Under the pieces are notes generated by a model. That model was not told the DNA's origin. It did not search any database and saw nothing but the letters and a program-made list of their open reading frames with translations. The translations under genes were made by a program, and so were the position numbers. A stretch of DNA of 10,092 nucleotides from Monoraphidium neglectum (Eukaryota > Chlorophyta > Chlorophyceae > Sphaeropleales > Selenastraceae), in NCBI RefSeq assembly GCF_000611645.1, contig NW_014011429.1, positions 1 through 10,092 of the forward strand, in the 5' to 3' direction. Of the stretch, positions 9,301 through 10,092 are shown piece by piece; positions within the stretch are counted from its first letter, which is position 1, and each line of letters starts with the position of its first letter.

Positions 9301-10092
9301 AGCGGGCCAGGCCAAGACTGAGCAGGCGAGCCCAGCCGCCTGTGTTGCTTGGGAATGTTACCTCGCCGCATCTCTAGCCGCACCCCAGCAAGCTGATTCA
9401 TACGTGTGCATGCAAATGATGTTGTCCCCATGCATAGAACCGTGTCCTTGAAACTGCAACCTGCCCCGATCCGCCGCCCACAGGCCGTCCGCGCGGCGAT
9501 GACTCAGGTGTCGCAGCTGCCTGCGGCCGACGCAGAACTTTGGGCGCGCCTCTCCCGCGCGGCCGCCGCGCAGCGCTGCTGGCCCCACGCCCGCGACTGC
9601 GCGCGCGGGGCGCTGCCGCCCGAGCTCCGGGCGCCGGGCGCCCTCGAGGCGCTCGGGGCCGCGGCGGCGGCGCCGCCGCCGCCGCATGTCGCGCGGGAGA
9701 CGTGGTTCTGGCTGGCCGTTGCGGAGATGCAGCACGGGCAGGTGCGTGGAGTGCAGGTTATGCACGTGCAGGCAAGGCGCCAGCGCGAGGCCAGCCTCAT
9801 TTCAAAGGCGGCACGGAGCTTCCGACAGCAGCGACCGCCGCGCGCCCGTTGAACCGGCCCTGCCCTTTAAACTTAGTGGGCAAGCACACACCTTGGAGCG
9901 CGCCAAGCCGCTCGTCGCCGGTGACGCCCCGCCGCCGTGCACCCGGGGCACCCGTCCGTTCCCACCCAGGCGCTGCTGGCGCTGCTGCGCCCGGAGGCTC
10001 AGGACCTGGCCACCCAAATCCAGGTCCGCCGCGCCGCCGCCGCGCGCCACGCCGCCGCGGCGCGCATGGCGGCGCTGGCGGGGCGCGCCGAC
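1272..10092 (+). CDS. CFAP46: CFAP46 (FAP46/TTC40)-like central-apparatus protein, N-terminal 1,203 codons, 20 exons, open at right edge
   Basis: Structural protein of the C1d projection of the ciliary central pair, where FAP46 works with FAP54, FAP74 and FAP221 in motility. Exons: 1272-1433, 1582-1640, 1865-1985, 2159-2238, 2557-2668, 2844-3002, 3215-3595, 4015-4243, 4552-4692, 5218-5378, 5718-5809, 6311-6448, 6693-6819, 7115-7219, 7426-7472, 7623-7740, 8143-8725, 8913-9325, 9484-9741, 9970-10092. All junctions keep phase. Family-like blocks in order: CAEACIK/AGRLDTAKASLRCYF (48-69), DQFAVRALYAAGQL (92-105), RWSFLVYN (141-149), EWRVRQLMAL (190-199), WNAGLPLLQPN (479-489), AAKEVHQALALDY (536-548), LANSAALAWN (762-771) and RETWFWLAVAEM near 1150. 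These look like amphipathic TPR-like helical repeats. No signal peptide or membrane segment is seen. Alanine/glycine/glutamine-rich inserts occur in exons 7, 17 and 18. Four introns use GC donors. Metazoan CFAP46 is about 2,700 residues, so less than half is here. Least certain: the junctions of introns 7, 8 and 18. Confidence 0.85.
1683..1704 (+). repeat. G-run pair in CFAP46 intron 2
   Basis: Runs of eight and six G separated by one C occur in the middle of intron 2 (1641-1864). Intron 2 itself is bounded by GTGCGC and GCAG, with phase 2. The G runs could fold into a quadruplex in the nascent RNA; nothing else in the intron stands out. Confidence 0.8.
2239..2556 (+). other. CFAP46 intron 4, GC-AG type, with degenerate CA/GCATGC repeat
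   Basis: Donor CCCAG|GCGAGA at 2239, acceptor TGTCAG at 2551-2556. No GT lies between the conserved exon-4 helix and the in-frame TGA at 2282-2284, so a GT donor cannot preserve both. Splicing at GC joins GAC CCC AG to G TGG TCG, reading DPRWSFLVYN, which is the block expected in CFAP46. Positions 2288-2412 are a degenerate purine-pyrimidine alternation of CATGCA, CGCATGC and ACACAC units, apparently an eroded microsatellite. The rest shows nothing recognisable. Confidence 0.82.
3251..3481 (+). repeat. Ala/Gly/Pro/Lys low-complexity insert in CFAP46 exon 7
   Basis: Residues about 244-320 are mostly Ala, Gly, Pro and Lys, ending in a run of nine alanines encoded by GCC/GCG/GCA repeats (3436-3465 region). 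The flanks (VARLSMHIT before, VTQAEKDSAVASFQW after) look like normal helical sequence, so this is probably a disordered linker grown by triplet-repeat expansion. The reading frame stays open and matches the neighbours. Confidence 0.85.
3596..4014 (+). other. CFAP46 intron 7 (419 nt)
   Basis: GTGAGG donor, CCGCAG acceptor, phase 0. The upstream exon frame happens to stay open through the intron, but its length is not a multiple of three, so retention would shift frame in exon 8. No repeat, RNA gene or extra exon is recognised. The exon 7/exon 8 join is one of the less certain ones, because block similarity to CFAP46 is weak on both sides. Confidence 0.65.
4244..4551 (+). other. CFAP46 intron 8 (308 nt)
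   Basis: Donor AAAG|GTGCGG (phase 1) and acceptor CCGCCGCAG. Exon 8 could be read on to a TGA at 4369-4371, but splicing at 4244 gives the best joined reading (PPTDK-ASDPVPV). An alternative acceptor at 4489 would add about 20 Pro/Arg/Ala residues encoded by the CCCCG tract and would need a phase-2 donor. The middle, 4370-4460, is AT-richer and otherwise featureless. Confidence 0.65.
4497..4536 (+). repeat. (CCCCG)n tract just upstream of the exon 9 acceptor
   Basis: Seven C4 runs separated by G, with one GCGCT interruption, lie 15-55 nt before the acceptor at 4550-4551. They serve as the pyrimidine tract of intron 8. The opposite strand is (GGGGC)n, a strong quadruplex former; the coding strand could form an i-motif. 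Confidence 0.9.
4693..5217 (+). other. CFAP46 intron 9 (525 nt, longest in the gene)
   Basis: Donor GCGG|GTGGGC, acceptor CACGCAG, phase 1. Joining exons 9 and 10 gives WNAGLPLLQPN, continuous with the CFAP46 pattern, so no exon is missing between them. Several open frames cross it but none has exon-like borders or family similarity. I see no RNA gene or mobile element. Confidence 0.8.
5379..5717 (+). other. CFAP46 intron 10 (339 nt)
   Basis: Donor CAAG|GTGCGG, acceptor GCTCCAG, phase 0. The exon 10/11 join reads DDDALVK-AAKEVHQALALDY, continuous with the family pattern. The frame from exon 10 stops soon after the donor (TGA at 5406-5408). Apart from a pyrimidine-rich 3' third nothing stands out. 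Confidence 0.8.
5972..6003 (+). repeat. 16-bp tandem duplication in intron 11
   Basis: Two adjacent copies, CCAAGCCTCTGTACAG and CCAAGCTGCTGTACAG, differ only in the 7th-9th bases. Each contains the palindrome TGTACA. A partial third start (CCA) follows. This looks like a slippage product. Confidence 0.85.
6247..6310 (+). repeat. (CA)n microsatellite abutting the exon 12 acceptor
   Basis: About 64 bp of CA repeats, with CG and GA interruptions near 6255, 6259 and 6280, extend to the acceptor AG at 6309-6310. Exon 12 starts directly after. No pyrimidine tract separates the repeat from the splice site. Confidence 0.95.
7473..7622 (+). other. CFAP46 intron 15, GC-AG type, in-frame and stop-free (150 nt)
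   Basis: Donor CTAAG|GCGAGA at 7473, acceptor CTGCCCCCAG at 7613-7622. Splicing gives EACLAALR-KLQAEVVPP, matching the helical pattern. The intron is 150 nt (a multiple of 3) and the exon frame has no stop across it, so it could also be read as 50 extra residues. The predicted insert is of odd composition (Arg/Gly/Trp/Cys), and 11 consecutive G at 7502-7512 are typical of intron, not coding, sequence. Confidence 0.72.
7741..8142 (+). other. CFAP46 intron 16 (402 nt)
   Basis: Donor CAGAC|GTGAGC, acceptor CCCGCAG, phase 0. The join gives RRVAD-GILESMRAAAEAQ, continuous with the CFAP46 pattern. The frame stops at TGA 7795-7797 inside. It holds a T8 run at about 7769-7776 and a C/A-rich 3' third; no other feature is seen. 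Confidence 0.82.
8362..8385 (+). repeat. Polyglutamine (8 Gln) inside a Pro/Gly/Ala-rich loop, CFAP46 exon 17
   Basis: Mixed CAG/CAA codons encode Gln 818-825. They sit in a low-complexity stretch (about residues 797-842) rich in Pro, Gly and Ala, between two helical segments (ALPVLLPALQLLL and WELAAKLAEAVANG). Probably a disordered loop. Confidence 0.9.
9131..9175 (+). repeat. Polyalanine tract, CFAP46 exon 18
   Basis: Six Ala, one Ser, then eight Ala in mixed GCN codons, flanked by Gly/Pro-rich sequence and then the helical block LELSAKVLSAIEAL. This is probably an expanded linker. Confidence 0.9.
9326..9483 (+). other. CFAP46 intron 18, GC-AG type (158 nt)
   Basis: Donor GAGCAG|GCGAGC at 9326, acceptor GCCCACAG at 9476-9483, phase 0. 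The competing GT donor in the same phase is TCATAC|GTGTGC at about 9404, which would add about 26 residues (ASPAACVAWECYL and following). I prefer the GC site because its context is the same as in introns 4, 11 and 15 and because SAIEALT...AVRAAMTQ then aligns better with the remembered family pattern. This is the least secure of the four. Confidence 0.6.

Noticed and set aside
8226..9431. 401-residue open frame on the minus strand
   Set aside because: It is the complement of CFAP46 exons 17-18 and crosses their intron. Its Arg/Ala/Pro-only composition is what GC-rich coding DNA gives on the opposite strand, and it has no recognisable domain.

Overview
The window looks like nuclear DNA of a unicellular green alga (Chlorophyta, probably chlorophycean). 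It is very GC-rich, and its short exons (47-583 nt) have strongly GC-biased third positions and alanine-rich products. The introns are small (148-525 nt), mostly begin GTG and end CAG, and contain CA/TG microsatellites. One of the two genes encodes a protein of the motile-cilium central apparatus. No bacterial operon structure, tRNA, rRNA, CRISPR array or transposon was recognised. Species cannot be set from the sequence alone.

Layout. At the left edge, on the minus strand, lie the first two coding exons of a Ser/Thr protein kinase (903 down to 187). They run from the glycine-rich loop to the catalytic HRDIK motif, and the gene continues leftwards out of the window. Its second intron carries a long TG/CG alternating tract. 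Positions 904-1271 are a 368-bp divergent intergenic region holding both promoters, with one perfect-consensus E2F-type site just upstream of the kinase start.

From 1272 to the right edge everything is one plus-strand gene. I reconstruct it as 20 exons and 19 introns, 3,609 coding nt (1,203 codons), open at the window end. Every exon junction keeps phase. The order of conserved blocks matches the N-terminal TPR-like, helical-repeat part of CFAP46 (FAP46/TTC40), a subunit of the C1d projection of the ciliary central pair. Comparison with CFAP46 is from memory of the family, not from a search.

The most unusual signal is splicing. Four of the 19 introns of this gene (introns 4, 11, 15 and 18) need a GC donor. 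All four have the same AG|GCGAG context, and in each case splicing there restores phase and continuity with the CFAP46 block order. One of them ends in a CA microsatellite running right up to the acceptor. Another is 150 nt long, carries an 11-G run and has no in-frame stop, so its retention would give an in-frame longer protein. The (CCCCG)n acceptor tract of intron 8 and the alanine/glutamine tracts in exons 7, 17 and 18 are further oddities. I saw no evidence for a wholly new multi-gene system here.
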